Shown: in pieces, positions 1 through 7,792 of the stretch
Position numbering within the stretch: the first letter of the stretch is position 1
Layout: every line of letters starts with the position of its first letter
Source: Adhaeretor mobilis
GTDB lineage: Bacteria > Planctomycetota > Planctomycetia > Pirellulales > Lacipirellulaceae
Assembly: GCF_007741515.1 (NCBI RefSeq)
Contig: NZ_CP036263.1
Coordinates: 5,257,178-5,321,177, forward strand
Reading direction: 5' to 3'
Length of the DNA: 64,000 bases
Position numbers and translations under genes: made by a program
The notes under the pieces: generated by a model
What the model was told of the DNA's origin: nothing
Databases searched by the model: none
What the model saw: the letters and a program-made list of their open reading frames with translations, nothing else

Positions 1-183
1 CTATCGACTGACTTCGCTCTCAGCCACTGTTTTTGGCGGCGGTTTAGCAGCCGAAAGCGATAGTTGCCATGCAATTGGGTACGTTGTTTATCGTTACTCG
101 GCAAGCAAAATTGGGGGCGAACAGTAACGCATCCATGCTTGCTTTATCAAAGCCGGCTTGTTAATCTTGCGGTTTGCTGCATG

Positions 184-194
184 CCCCCCCCCCC
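184..194. repeat. Run of eleven C residues upstream of a PEP-CTERM gene
   Basis: An uninterrupted C11 tract ends 34 bases before the chosen ATG of the PEP-CTERM gene at 229. Similar G or C runs lie before two other genes (6952-6962 and 44778-44787). Such tracts are prone to slippage. Whether this one affects transcription here is unknown. Confidence 0.75.
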
Positions 195-228
195 TGGCTC
201 CGCACCTTCGGTAGGACTGGACAGCCCG

Positions 229-2556
229 ATGAACCGTTTGGCCCTTGCGTGGTACGTAAACAGTAGTTCGCTTTGCCTTTGCATGCTGACGTCCGCGCTA
301 TCGGCGCCGGCTTTGGGGCAGGAGACGATTTCCACCGATACCACTCAAACGGGCGGAACCTACACCACCACGGGAACAAATGCCTTCTATAAAGGGTTCT
401 TGTTCGTTACCGACGCCGATAACGATCCGACACTCATGTTGCAGTCCGGCGCTACTTGGAACTCGCGCGCGCTGGTGGTCGGTGGCGGGGAGGACCAAAC
501 CGGTAATCTTTTGATCCAAGGCGGGAGTGCATTGATCAACACACTTGACACTCCAGGCGGGGATGGAGGCACATTTTTTGGCGGCGGCGTGAATATACGT
601 CGCGGACAAGCCCTTCTAGGTTTGTTGGCGGGTGCCACCGGCACCGCCACCGTCACCGGGCCAGGCTCGACGTGGGAGAATTCCTCGCTCTTGGCTGTTG
701 GCAATTCGGGGATGGGTGTGTTGGCGATCGAAGACGGTGCGATGGTCACCAGCACCGCAGGCACTATTGGCGTGCGTGCCGGCTCCACCGGGTCTGTAAC
801 TATCAGCGATCCGAATTCACAGTGGATCAACTCCAGTACTATGGAAGTGGGTTTTCTTGGAAGTGGAACGCTGTCGATTTATGGTGGGTTGGTCAGCAAC
901 GCCGTAGGATCCATTGCTGGTGCTGAAGGCGGTTCGGGGACAGTCCTCGTAAGCGGCGACAACTCAGAATGGCAAAATTCTTCTGATTTGCGAGTGGGCT
1001 TTCGTGACATTGGTATGCTTACGATCGAGGCCGGCGGCACGGTAACCAGTAACGGGAGCACTATCGGAAACCGTGAGACAGGAATTGGGACGGTCCATGT
1101 CACGGGGGCGGGTTCACAGTGGCAATCTTCGCGTGAAATCAGCTTAGGACAATCTGGCTCTGGAACCCTGTCCATTCTAGATGGTGGCGTCGTCACCATC
1201 ACCAGCTCGGGAGGTGGAACCACGCTAGGAAGATTCAGCGGCTCAGAGGGTTCAGTCACCGTCTCGGGCACAGGTTCGCAGTGGCAGAACAACATCCCCC
1301 TCTATGTAGGCGTAGAAGGCACGGGGACACTAACAATCGACAATGGCGGGTTCGTCAGTAACTCGACGGGCAATGTCGCCTACGATACTGGTTCTGTAGG
1401 GACGGTTACCGTGACAGGCCCAAACTCGCAATGGGAAAATAGTCAGAATTTAGCGATCGGATCTTTTGATGGCGACAGCACCGGGATGGTGACGGTGAGT
1501 GGCGGTGGGTCAATCTCCGTCGGTGGTCTGTTATTCATCGGGTCCGGGAGCACGCTGAATGTGGATCCTGGCGGATCGATTGACTTCACCGGCTCTGACA
1601 GGATTATTAACAATGGGGTCATCAATGGCCCGATAGATACGAACCGGCGTATCTTTGGCTCGGGCACCTTTTCGGATCTTACGGTCGGCGACGGGACGAT
1701 AGTCAACCCGGGAAACAGTCCGGGTAGTATGAGTACCACCACCACCTCATGGGGTAATGGCGGAATCTACGAATGGGAGACCACCGAAGTCGAGGGTGTG
1801 GCGGGGACCGACTGGGACCTGTGGAATGCCAATAACTTAGGCATTGTGGACAGTGGCGCCTTTACAATTGAGATCAAGCCGATTGATGGCAACAGCAATC
1901 CCGCCGCTCTAGCCGGCTGGGATCCGACACAGAGTCACGAATGGCTGATTGGCACCTCCACCAACGCTGCATTTACCGACACTGCATTGCTCAATCTGGA
2001 ACTGGATGTTTCGGAGTTCATGTCGTTGCATGATCTGGCAGACGGCAGTTTTGGATTATTCTCGACCGATGACAAAAACTCGCTGTTTCTGAAATTTACC
2101 GCACCGCTCCTCGGCGACTTCGACGCTGATGGCATTTGGGATGCCGATGACCTTGATTTGTTAGCCGCTGCTGCGCAATCCGGCTCGACCGATGTGTTCT
2201 TTGATCTGAATAACGACGGCATGGTGACCTTCGAGATCGGCAGCGGCAGCGATTCCGACTATTGGCTTCACACGCTGCTTGGCAGCGAGTATGGCGACCT
2301 CGACCTTGATGGCGTGATTGATGGAGCTGACTTCAGTACACTGCTGGGCAATTTCGGCACAACGAGCGGCTGGGCAGCCGGCAACATTGATGGCAGCACC
2401 GTTGTCGACGGTGCCGATTTCAGCACGCTGCTGGGGAATTTCGGATTCACGAGCACTGCGTCGTTGGCTGCGTCCACAGTGCCCGAACCGTCAACTCTCG
2501 GATTATTGCTACTCGCACTTTCAGTCTGCGTTTCCTCTGCCAGATTGTCAAACTAA
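229..2556 (+). CDS. Secreted PEP-CTERM protein with T5SS/PEP-CTERM-associated repeats and dockerin-like modules
   Basis: Predicted secreted surface protein of about 775 residues. The ATG at 229 is chosen because it opens a signal peptide (MNRLALAWYVNSSS, hydrophobic core, ALSAPALGQ); the frame is open further upstream but that part is not signal-like. The middle holds about six or seven repeats of roughly 40-45 residues, each with a GTVTV-G-xSxW-xNS core followed by LxVGxxGxGxLxI-xGG, typical of the T5SS/PEP-CTERM-associated repeat family. Near the end are two dockerin-type calcium-loop stretches containing GADFSTLLGNFG and an earlier GDFDADGIWDADD motif. The C-terminus is a PEP-CTERM sorting signal: VPEPSTLG, a hydrophobic segment, then a short basic tail. 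It is probably processed by an exosortase encoded elsewhere. Ligand and partner are unknown. Confidence 0.85.
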   Translation: MNRLALAWYVNSSSLCLCMLTSALSAPALGQETISTDTTQTGGTYTTTGTNAFYKGFLFVTDADNDPTLMLQSGATWNSRALVVGGGEDQTGNLLIQGGSALINTLDTPGGDGGTFFGGGVNIRRGQALLGLLAGATGTATVTGPGSTWENSSLLAVGNSGMGVLAIEDGAMVTSTAGTIGVRAGSTGSVTISDPNSQWINSSTMEVGFLGSGTLSIYGGLVSNAVGSIAGAEGGSGTVLVSGDNSEWQNSSDLRVGFRDIGMLTIEAGGTVTSNGSTIGNRETGIGTVHVTGAGSQWQSSREISLGQSGSGTLSILDGGVVTITSSGGGTTLGRFSGSEGSVTVSGTGSQWQNNIPLYVGVEGTGTLTIDNGGFVSNSTGNVAYDTGSVGTVTVTGPNSQWENSQNLAIGSFDGDSTGMVTVSGGGSISVGGLLFIGSGSTLNVDPGGSIDFTGSDRIINNGVINGPIDTNRRIFGSGTFSDLTVGDGTIVNPGNSPGSMSTTTTSWGNGGIYEWETTEVEGVAGTDWDLWNANNLGIVDSGAFTIEIKPIDGNSNPAALAGWDPTQSHEWLIGTSTNAAFTDTALLNLELDVSEFMSLHDLADGSFGLFSTDDKNSLFLKFTAPLLGDFDADGIWDADDLDLLAAAAQSGSTDVFFDLNNDGMVTFEIGSGSDSDYWLHTLLGSEYGDLDLDGVIDGADFSTLLGNFGTTSGWAAGNIDGSTVVDGADFSTLLGNFGFTSTASLAASTVPEPSTLGLLLLALSVCVSSARLSN

Positions 2557-2595
2557 AAAGAAGACTTTGTACCTCTAAGTGGGGGAGCAATCGAC

Positions 2596-3207
2596 ATGTA
2601 CCGACTAACCTTTATCAGCCTACTCTTGGCAATAGTTGTCGATCCTGCAAGTGCGACGTTGGTCGTTTCGACCGACGAAGTTTCCTCTGGGAGTTTCGCG
2701 ATTGCGGTGACAACGGACCAAGTATTTGACGCGATCGAAATCGGCGTGAACGGCGACGTCGGAAACGGTGTCAACATTGTTCCGATTAGCCCGACGACGA
2801 TGGGGCAGAATTATGTTTCTTCCAGTCCTTCTTTTACGCTCCTATCAGCGTTGGGCACGAACTTGGAGGCCGATGGTGTCTTTGAGCCTGGACTGAATTT
2901 CGATCTCGACCTGACCTATGGCGTTACGAGCCCAGTACCGGGGCAATGGACGTCGGGCTTGAGTAATGCATTATTCCTGCATTTCGACCTCGTAAATCCC
3001 AGTGCAATCGCGAATGTGACCGTCAACTTGTATAATGGTTCGCCAACACCGTTTGCAAGTGAGACAGTACAAGCTATCTCCGCGATTCCCGAAGCAAGCT
3101 CCGTGGTGGTGTGGTCGCTACTCAGCATTGGTGTTTTAGTTGCCGGATTATCTCGCAATTTCAGGGGTTGCGCCAATCGCAGTGTCGCCGTAGCGGTGGT
3201 CGCTTGA
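2596..3207 (+). CDS. Small secreted PEP-CTERM protein, first of a tandem pair
   Basis: A 203-residue exported protein with a signal peptide (MYRLTFISLLLAIVVDPASA) and a C-terminal PEP-CTERM-like signal (IPEASSVVVWSLLSIG, then Arg). The tail after the hydrophobic stretch is longer than usual. The body aligns with the next gene: both contain GVFEPG, DLTYGVTSPVPG and a VFD...GV(N/D)GDV block, so they are tandem paralogues. Unlike its neighbour it has no dockerin-like loop. Its stop overlaps the next start, so the two are probably translated from one message. No enzymatic motif was seen; a cohesin-like or carbohydrate-binding beta fold is only a guess. Confidence 0.8.
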   Translation: MYRLTFISLLLAIVVDPASATLVVSTDEVSSGSFAIAVTTDQVFDAIEIGVNGDVGNGVNIVPISPTTMGQNYVSSSPSFTLLSALGTNLEADGVFEPGLNFDLDLTYGVTSPVPGQWTSGLSNALFLHFDLVNPSAIANVTVNLYNGSPTPFASETVQAISAIPEASSVVVWSLLSIGVLVAGLSRNFRGCANRSVAVAVVA

Positions 3208-3923
3208 GCCGAATCCAAGTTCTGTCTCGCACTATTTCCGCCATTGCCTCACTGGCGACGTTTCTTCTGTTGATCGGCGACCAGGCTCGTGCTACGACGA
3301 TCGAGATCACCTCGATCTCGACCGAGAATTATGTCGTCGCGGTTTCGACAGAGTCTGTGTTCGACACACTGGTTCTTGGTGTTGATGGCGACGTGTCCGA
3401 AGGCGTTAACGTAGTTCCATTGAATGACCAGTTGGCCGCGCGCGTGCTTACCTCAACAACGAGCGGATTCCGGTTATTAACGCCGCTAGGTGCTCCCGAC
3501 AATGAGGGCGTATTCGAACCGGGAATCTCGCACGCTATTGATTTGACTTACGGTGTGACAAGCCCCGTCCCCGGCGAATGGATTGACGGGCTCGACTCGG
3601 CGCTATTTATTTCCTTCCGACTTCAAAGTGGTGTTGCGGCGATTAGTCTTCGACTGCTCCACCAGGGAACCGAGGTTGAAGCAACGACGAGTTCGTTTCC
3701 GCTACCCATGGCAACCGGGGACTATAACCTCGACGGGTTAGTAGACGGCGCCGACTTCCTGGCAATACAACGAGGCAATCCGTCGTTAATTTCCGTATGG
3801 CAAACGCAGTATGGTTCTGGCTCGGCCCTACTCGCTCTCTCGCAGCAAGTGCCTGAGCCGACGACACTGGTGCTGATAACCCTCTGCACGCTAGCCGCCT
3901 TCGGCTATCGCGAAGTACGATAA
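3204..3923 (+). CDS. Small secreted PEP-CTERM protein with dockerin-like loop, second of a tandem pair
   Basis: The frame is open from 3111, but the sensible start is the TTG at 3204, which overlaps the TGA of the upstream gene (TTGA) and begins LSRIQVLSRTISAIASLATFLLLIG, a signal peptide ending near DQARA. This gives 239 residues. The central domain matches the preceding protein (GVFEPG, DLTYGVTSPVPG). It is followed by one dockerin-type repeat (GDYNLDGLVDGADFLAIQRG) and a canonical VPEPTTLVL sorting signal with tail GYREVR. The pair therefore differs by gain or loss of the dockerin module. The start is inferred; no strong Shine-Dalgarno sequence is visible, consistent with translational coupling. 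Confidence 0.8.
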   Translation: MSRIQVLSRTISAIASLATFLLLIGDQARATTIEITSISTENYVVAVSTESVFDTLVLGVDGDVSEGVNVVPLNDQLAARVLTSTTSGFRLLTPLGAPDNEGVFEPGISHAIDLTYGVTSPVPGEWIDGLDSALFISFRLQSGVAAISLRLLHQGTEVEATTSSFPLPMATGDYNLDGLVDGADFLAIQRGNPSLISVWQTQYGSGSALLALSQQVPEPTTLVLITLCTLAAFGYREVR

Positions 3924-4116
3924 ATGGAGATTGCGTTCGCACAGCGAACTGATGCAGCGGTAGTCCCCGCACCGTTTTTCTTAGCTTGCTTATGACAAAA
4001 TCGGTTCAACAGTAAGCGTCATTCAACTAAGGACTTACGCCGATATCGATGCCCCTAAAGTCGTCCCGATTTCAAAACCCCAATACTCGGTCGGCTTTTG
4101 GCTTTTGGCAATGCTC

Positions 4117-4356
4117 CTAACGTGCAAAATCACGCGAATGCGGGGGATACCATTCGTCCGCGAAAACGGTGGGAAAATCATCCCAGAAGCGATCAATGGA
4201 ATCGCCTGCAGCGATAGGGCCAATGAGCGCCTGGATGGTAACACGTGTCCCCGTGAACACAGGGGCAACGCTCACGATCTCAGGGTCAAAATGAACAACC
4301 GTTGTTGTCTCTTCTCCCCAAAAAAGACTCGTGGGCTCTTCTGCTGTTCTACGCAT
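4117..4356 (-). CDS. DUF433-domain protein, probably truncated
   Basis: A 79-residue reading frame starting at ATG 4356. Residues about 24-58 match the DUF433 pattern: FDPEIVSVAPVFTGTRV followed by AAGDSIDRFWDDFPTV, where family members have a GTRxxV strand and an AGDSxxxxxxDFP helix. DUF433 proteins are usually antitoxins paired with a PIN-like DUF5615 toxin. Here the part after DFPTV does not continue the family's last helix but ends in WYPPHSRDFAR, and no DUF5615 gene follows. I read it as a remnant or a diverged solo antitoxin. It lies just downstream of mqnE on the same strand. Confidence 0.5.
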   Translation of the reverse strand: MRRTAEEPTSLFWGEETTTVVHFDPEIVSVAPVFTGTRVTIQALIGPIAAGDSIDRFWDDFPTVFADEWYPPHSRDFAR

Positions 4357-4372
4357 ATTCCATCCAGCCCGG

Positions 4373-5506
4373 CTAGTTCGAACCAATCGCCGCTCCCGCT
4401 TCCCAGCCCGCTTCGCTACGCTCGACGCGGCGATAAAGGGTGTCGCGCTCAATCGGCTCGCGGCCCGCTTCTTCGATGAGGCGGCGGAGGTCGGCAACGG
4501 TCATCATTTCGGGCGTCTCGGCACCGGCGTCGTGGTAAATGAGCTCGTGCCTTACCGTGCCGTCGATATCGTCCGCACCGTAGCTGAGGGCAATTTGCGC
4601 GGTGCCGATACCTAGCATGATCCAGTATGCCTTGATGTGCGGAATGTTGTCGAGCATCAGTCGGCTCACGGCCATCGTGCGCAGATCTTCAGGCCCAGTG
4701 GGCTTCTTGATATGCGACAGGCCCGTGTTATCCGGATGGAATGCCAATGGGATGAACGTTTGGAAACCATTGGTCTCGTCCTGCAGTTCGCGCAAACGAA
4801 TCAAGTGATCGATTCGGTGGAACGGCTTTTCGACATGCCCATACAGCATCGTACAATTGGTTCGCAGCCCTAGCTCGTGAGCCGTGCGATGGGTTTCAAA
4901 CCAGCGGCCGGAGTCTGCCTTGTGTTCGCAGATTTGGCTGCGCACCTCAGGATGAAAAATCTCTGCCCCGCCGCCCGGCATGCTGCCTAGCCCGGCATCG
5001 ATCATGTCCTCCATCACCCAGCGTAACGGCTGCTTCGTGAGTCGCTCGAACCAATCAATCTCAACCGGCGTCCACGCTTTCAGGTGCAGCTCGGGATAGG
5101 CCTCGTGGAGCAAGCTGATCACTTTGCGGTACCACTCGTACTTCGCCTGATGATGCAAGCCGCCGACGATGTGCATTTCCGTGCAGCCATTGTTCACTGC
5201 CTCTTGCCCGCGAGCGAGCACCTGCTCGTCGTTCATCCAGTAGCTTTTTTTATCACGCAGGTCCGCGCGAAACGCGCAGAAAGTACAGCGATACACGCAC
5301 ACGTTGGTGGGATTCAAGTGCGTGTTAATGTTGTAATAAGCCGCGTTGCCGTTCTTACGTTCGCGCACCAAGTTGGCCAGCTCGCCTAGTTCAGGCAGCG
5401 GCACCTGCGGGTCGTAGAGCAGCAGGCCATCGTCGAACGAGAGACGCTCGCCGGCTTCGACCTTTTCGCGGATGGGGGCAAGGATGGGGGTAGAGGTTCT
5501 AAGCAT
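4373..5506 (-). CDS. mqnE: Aminofutalosine synthase (radical SAM), MqnE
   Basis: 377 residues. The radical-SAM cluster motif is C70-VYR-C74-TF-C77 within NTHLNPTNVCVYRCTFCAF, the form typical of MqnE; the downstream FIPLAFHPDNT block also fits the MqnE/MqnC group. MqnE joins 3-[(1-carboxyvinyl)oxy]benzoate to SAM-derived adenosine to make 6-amino-6-deoxyfutalosine in the futalosine route to menaquinone. It is followed on the same strand by a UbiA prenyltransferase, UbiX and UbiE, all consistent with menaquinone synthesis. MqnC is the main alternative assignment and is judged less likely. Confidence 0.88.
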   Translation of the reverse strand: MLRTSTPILAPIREKVEAGERLSFDDGLLLYDPQVPLPELGELANLVRERKNGNAAYYNINTHLNPTNVCVYRCTFCAFRADLRDKKSYWMNDEQVLARGQEAVNNGCTEMHIVGGLHHQAKYEWYRKVISLLHEAYPELHLKAWTPVEIDWFERLTKQPLRWVMEDMIDAGLGSMPGGGAEIFHPEVRSQICEHKADSGRWFETHRTAHELGLRTNCTMLYGHVEKPFHRIDHLIRLRELQDETNGFQTFIPLAFHPDNTGLSHIKKPTGPEDLRTMAVSRLMLDNIPHIKAYWIMLGIGTAQIALSYGADDIDGTVRHELIYHDAGAETPEMMTVADLRRLIEEAGREPIERDTLYRRVERSEAGWEAGAAIGSN

Positions 5507-5528
5507 AGGATATTCGAGTAGTTAGGAC

Positions 5529-6004
5529 TCGCGCAGAGCCGCAGAGACAGCAGAGTTGTAATTTATCGGTCGCTGTCATTGATACCGTTCACAATGCGTG
5601 TGATTCCATCTTTCATGAGGTTAACGTTAAAGTTCAGCAGCAGCCCTAAAGGATGCTTGGTGAGTCGAAGGTAAGTGAGCAATTGTTTTTTGTGAACTGG
5701 GTTGACTTGCTCAATTGACTTTATCTCAATAACAATACGATTCTCAACTAGCAAATCGATCCGATAGCCTTCATCAAACCGAAGCCCTCGATACTCAATG
5801 GCAATCGCGACTTGCCTCTCACAAGCCAATTCTCTTTGCTTCAATTCATGATAAAGAACCACCTCGTATACTGACTCTAGCAACCCCGGCCCCACCTCTC
5901 GGTGGATTGCAATCGCAGCATCGACAACCTCTCCACTGATTCGATTTGTCTCTTCCATCGAAGTCACTATCAATCCTCTGCTGTCTCCGCGTCTCTGCGC
6001 GAGA
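5529..6004. repeat. Inverted-repeat pair bracketing an intact GxxExxY gene
   Basis: Two inverted copies of a purine-rich GCGCAGAGxCGCAGAGACAGCAGAG motif lie at 5529-5555 and, reversed, at 5975-6004. They enclose the GxxExxY gene with only a few bases on either side. The same arrangement occurs at 7793-8297, and a lone copy of the motif occurs at 36177-36208. The 476-bp unit looks like a small non-autonomous mobile cassette inserted between mqnE and the ubiA-like gene. No transposase is seen. Confidence 0.7.
5563..5958 (-). CDS. GxxExxY protein (PD-(D/E)XK nuclease-like fold)
   Basis: A 131-residue protein starting at ATG 5958; an upstream in-frame TTG at 5973 falls against the flanking repeat. 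It carries the family signature GPGLLESVYE near residue 22 and the block IDLLVENRIVIEIKS, in which Asp and the E-x-K pair resemble the PD-(D/E)XK nuclease core. It ends with the conserved LLLNFN. The cellular role of GxxExxY proteins is not established. It interrupts the menaquinone gene series and has a broken paralogue at 7838-8234. The flanking inverted repeats suggest the gene travels with them. Confidence 0.85.
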   Translation of the reverse strand: MEETNRISGEVVDAAIAIHREVGPGLLESVYEVVLYHELKQRELACERQVAIAIEYRGLRFDEGYRIDLLVENRIVIEIKSIEQVNPVHKKQLLTYLRLTKHPLGLLLNFNVNLMKDGITRIVNGINDSDR

Positions 6005-6007
6005 CAT

Positions 6008-6949
6008 TCAAAGGAGCATCAAGTCTAAGGTTCCAACCGCCAACAGGCCTAGACTTATCACGGCATTTACATTGAAAAATGCGGTGTTTACGCGGTCGAG
6101 ATCGTCGGGCTTCACCAGGGCGTGCTCGTAAATCAGTAGCGCAGCCACGGCAACGACGGCTGCGGTGTAGAACCAACCAAACGGCGGAAAGGCCCAAGAA
6201 AGTGCTGCCAGCAGGAGGACGGTCATCGCGTGACAGCCCGCGGCTAGCCTCAACGCTCCGGGTACACCGAGCTTCACCGGTACGCTATGAAGCTTCGCTT
6301 GGACGTCAAAGTCCACATCTTGGCACGCATAGAGGATGTCGAAGCCGGCAACCCAGGTGAGTACTGCTCCGCCTAGGACTAACGCTGGAAGCAGGTCTGT
6401 CGGGTTCTGCAGGACGATTTCGCCGCGGATGGCGATCCAGGCGGCTAACGGCGAAACCGCAAGCGCTGCACCGAGCCAAAAGTGTGCTAGCGACGTGAAA
6501 CGCTTCGTGAGGCTGTAACCGCACAGGAACAACAGCACGGGCACGCTCAAGTACAGCGGCAATGTGTTGGGGAGAAATAGCAGCGTGCTAGCGACGAACG
6601 CAAGGCTGCAAGCGATGGCGAATACCGTGACTTGCGATGCACTGAGGATTCCCGACGGCAAGTGCCGCCCTGCTGTCCGTGGATTGCTCGCGTCGATCTT
6701 CTGATCTACTAGTCGGTTGAATGCCATCGCCGCACTGCGCGCGGTAACCATGCAGAGGAGGATGCCGAGGAGTTCTTGCCAGCGCACCTCCGGCGGCGGA
6801 CCCACGGGTTGAGCAACTGTGGCGGTTACTGTCCACTCATAGGTTGGGGCATGCCAAGCCATCACCGCCGCCAGCAGCGCAAATGGCAGCGCGAAGATTG
6901 TATGGCTGAAGCGGATGAGTGACAGAAAATGGCGGGCGGTTTGCTGCAT
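6008..6949 (-). CDS. UbiA-family prenyltransferase, probably of menaquinone synthesis
   Basis: 313 residues with about eight hydrophobic segments. The first Asp-rich motif is N78-RLV-D82-QKI-D86-ASNPRT and the second is YACQ-D211-V-D213-F-D215, the two magnesium-diphosphate sites of polyprenyl aromatic transferases. In organisms with the futalosine route the corresponding protein (often called MqnP) prenylates the 1,4-dihydroxy-6-naphthoate precursor. Neighbours mqnE, ubiX and ubiE support this. A C11 run on the coding strand sits two bases before the ATG (6952-6962) and leaves no recognisable ribosome-binding site. Confidence 0.88.
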   Translation of the reverse strand: MQQTARHFLSLIRFSHTIFALPFALLAAVMAWHAPTYEWTVTATVAQPVGPPPEVRWQELLGILLCMVTARSAAMAFNRLVDQKIDASNPRTAGRHLPSGILSASQVTVFAIACSLAFVASTLLFLPNTLPLYLSVPVLLFLCGYSLTKRFTSLAHFWLGAALAVSPLAAWIAIRGEIVLQNPTDLLPALVLGGAVLTWVAGFDILYACQDVDFDVQAKLHSVPVKLGVPGALRLAAGCHAMTVLLLAALSWAFPPFGWFYTAAVVAVAALLIYEHALVKPDDLDRVNTAFFNVNAVISLGLLAVGTLDLMLL

Positions 6950-6951
6950 GT

Positions 6952-6962
6952 GGGGGGGGGGG
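6952..6962. repeat. Run of eleven G residues just upstream of the ubiA-like gene
   Basis: A G11 tract on the plus strand, so C11 on the coding strand, starting two bases before the ATG at 6949 and occupying the expected Shine-Dalgarno position. It is adjacent to the hairpin-pair element 6962-7085. Length variation here would change spacing but not the reading frame. Confidence 0.75.
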
Positions 6963-7085
6963 ATGGCATGGGTAGCTTGCTACCCTTGTTTAGAAGTGGT
7001 GGGAAGTCTCCTGCCGTGAACGCCTGAACTCAAATCATTGCTCTCCGAGACGCTCAAGGGCAACAAGTTGCCCATGCCACTCTTT
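6962..7085. repeat. Dispersed hairpin-pair element (family C), copy 1
   Basis: About 120 bp bounded by two inverted small hairpins: GGCATGGGTAGCTTGCTACC at the left and GGGCAACAAGTTGCCCATGCC at the right. Each end is itself a palindrome. The same element lies in the opposite orientation at 38764-38886, where the two hairpin types swap ends. This copy touches the stop codon of ubiX and ends beside the ubiA-like start, filling the intergenic space. Confidence 0.75.
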
Positions 7086-7774
7086 TATTCCTGCCCCCAG
7101 CGTTTGATGAGACAGTTATCGACCCCGAGTTGGTCGCAGACTCTGGCGACGATGAAGTCGACCAAATCGCGTAGCGTGCTTACGCCGTGGTACCAGCCGG
7201 GCGAGGCTGGCAGGATGACGGCACCGGCGGCGGCGGCTTTACGCATATTTTCAATGGCTGGAAGCGAGAGCGGTGTTTCGCGGGGCACGAGAATCAGCTT
7301 GCGGCCTTCTTTCAAATGCACTTCGGCTGCGCGCTGAATGAGATTGCCCGCGGTGCCGTTGGCCACAGCGCTGAGCGTGGTGCCTGAGCAGGGCGTAATG
7401 ACCATACCTTCAGTGACGAACGAACCACTCGCCACGGGTGACATGAAGTCCTGCCAGTGATGGTATTGCAACTCGCCAACAGGACGAGATTCCACAGAAA
7501 GTACGTTGCTGTCCGCGGTGCCCACACCGGCAGAGGCTTGTAGGAGCTTGATTTTACTGTCCGATGCATTGGTCACATCATGCAGCATGAGATCGGCGGG
7601 GCGGAAATCTTCTAGATCGATCGTTAGGTCCATCTCCTGCTTGATTACGGCCGCGCCCGAGGGGCTAATCGAGAGGTGCACGTCATGCCCGGTGGCCAAC
7701 AGTACTTCAATTAGCCGTAGAGAATAAACTGCGCCACTCGCGCCGGTGATTCCGATACAAATTCGTTTGTTCAT
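7085..7774 (-). CDS. ubiX: Flavin prenyltransferase UbiX-like
   Basis: 229 residues. The N-terminus RICIGITGASGAVYSLRL is the UbiX/Pad1 flavodoxin-like fold signature, and GSFVTEGMVITPCSGTTLSAVA is the conserved FMN-binding region. The later LVPRETPLS block is the family's phosphate/prenyl site. UbiX makes prenylated FMN, the cofactor of UbiD-type decarboxylases; in the futalosine pathway a UbiD/UbiX pair decarboxylates the prenylated naphthoate. No ubiD is in this window. The gene is cotranscribable with the UbiA-like gene apart from the intervening family C element. Confidence 0.9.
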   Translation of the reverse strand: MNKRICIGITGASGAVYSLRLIEVLLATGHDVHLSISPSGAAVIKQEMDLTIDLEDFRPADLMLHDVTNASDSKIKLLQASAGVGTADSNVLSVESRPVGELQYHHWQDFMSPVASGSFVTEGMVITPCSGTTLSAVANGTAGNLIQRAAEVHLKEGRKLILVPRETPLSLPAIENMRKAAAAGAVILPASPGWYHGVSTLRDLVDFIVARVCDQLGVDNCLIKRWGQE

Positions 7775-7792
7775 TGGAGTTCTGGGGTAGTG

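Noticed and set aside
1..228. An N-terminal extension of the first PEP-CTERM gene starting at 64
   Set aside because: It would place a Cys/Pro-rich stretch containing the poly-C tract before the signal peptide; the ATG at 229 explains the protein better.
4035..4268. A second small minus-strand gene overlapping the DUF433 remnant
   Set aside because: It reads the same DNA in another frame, has no domain and no good start. I could not show that it is the missing toxin partner.
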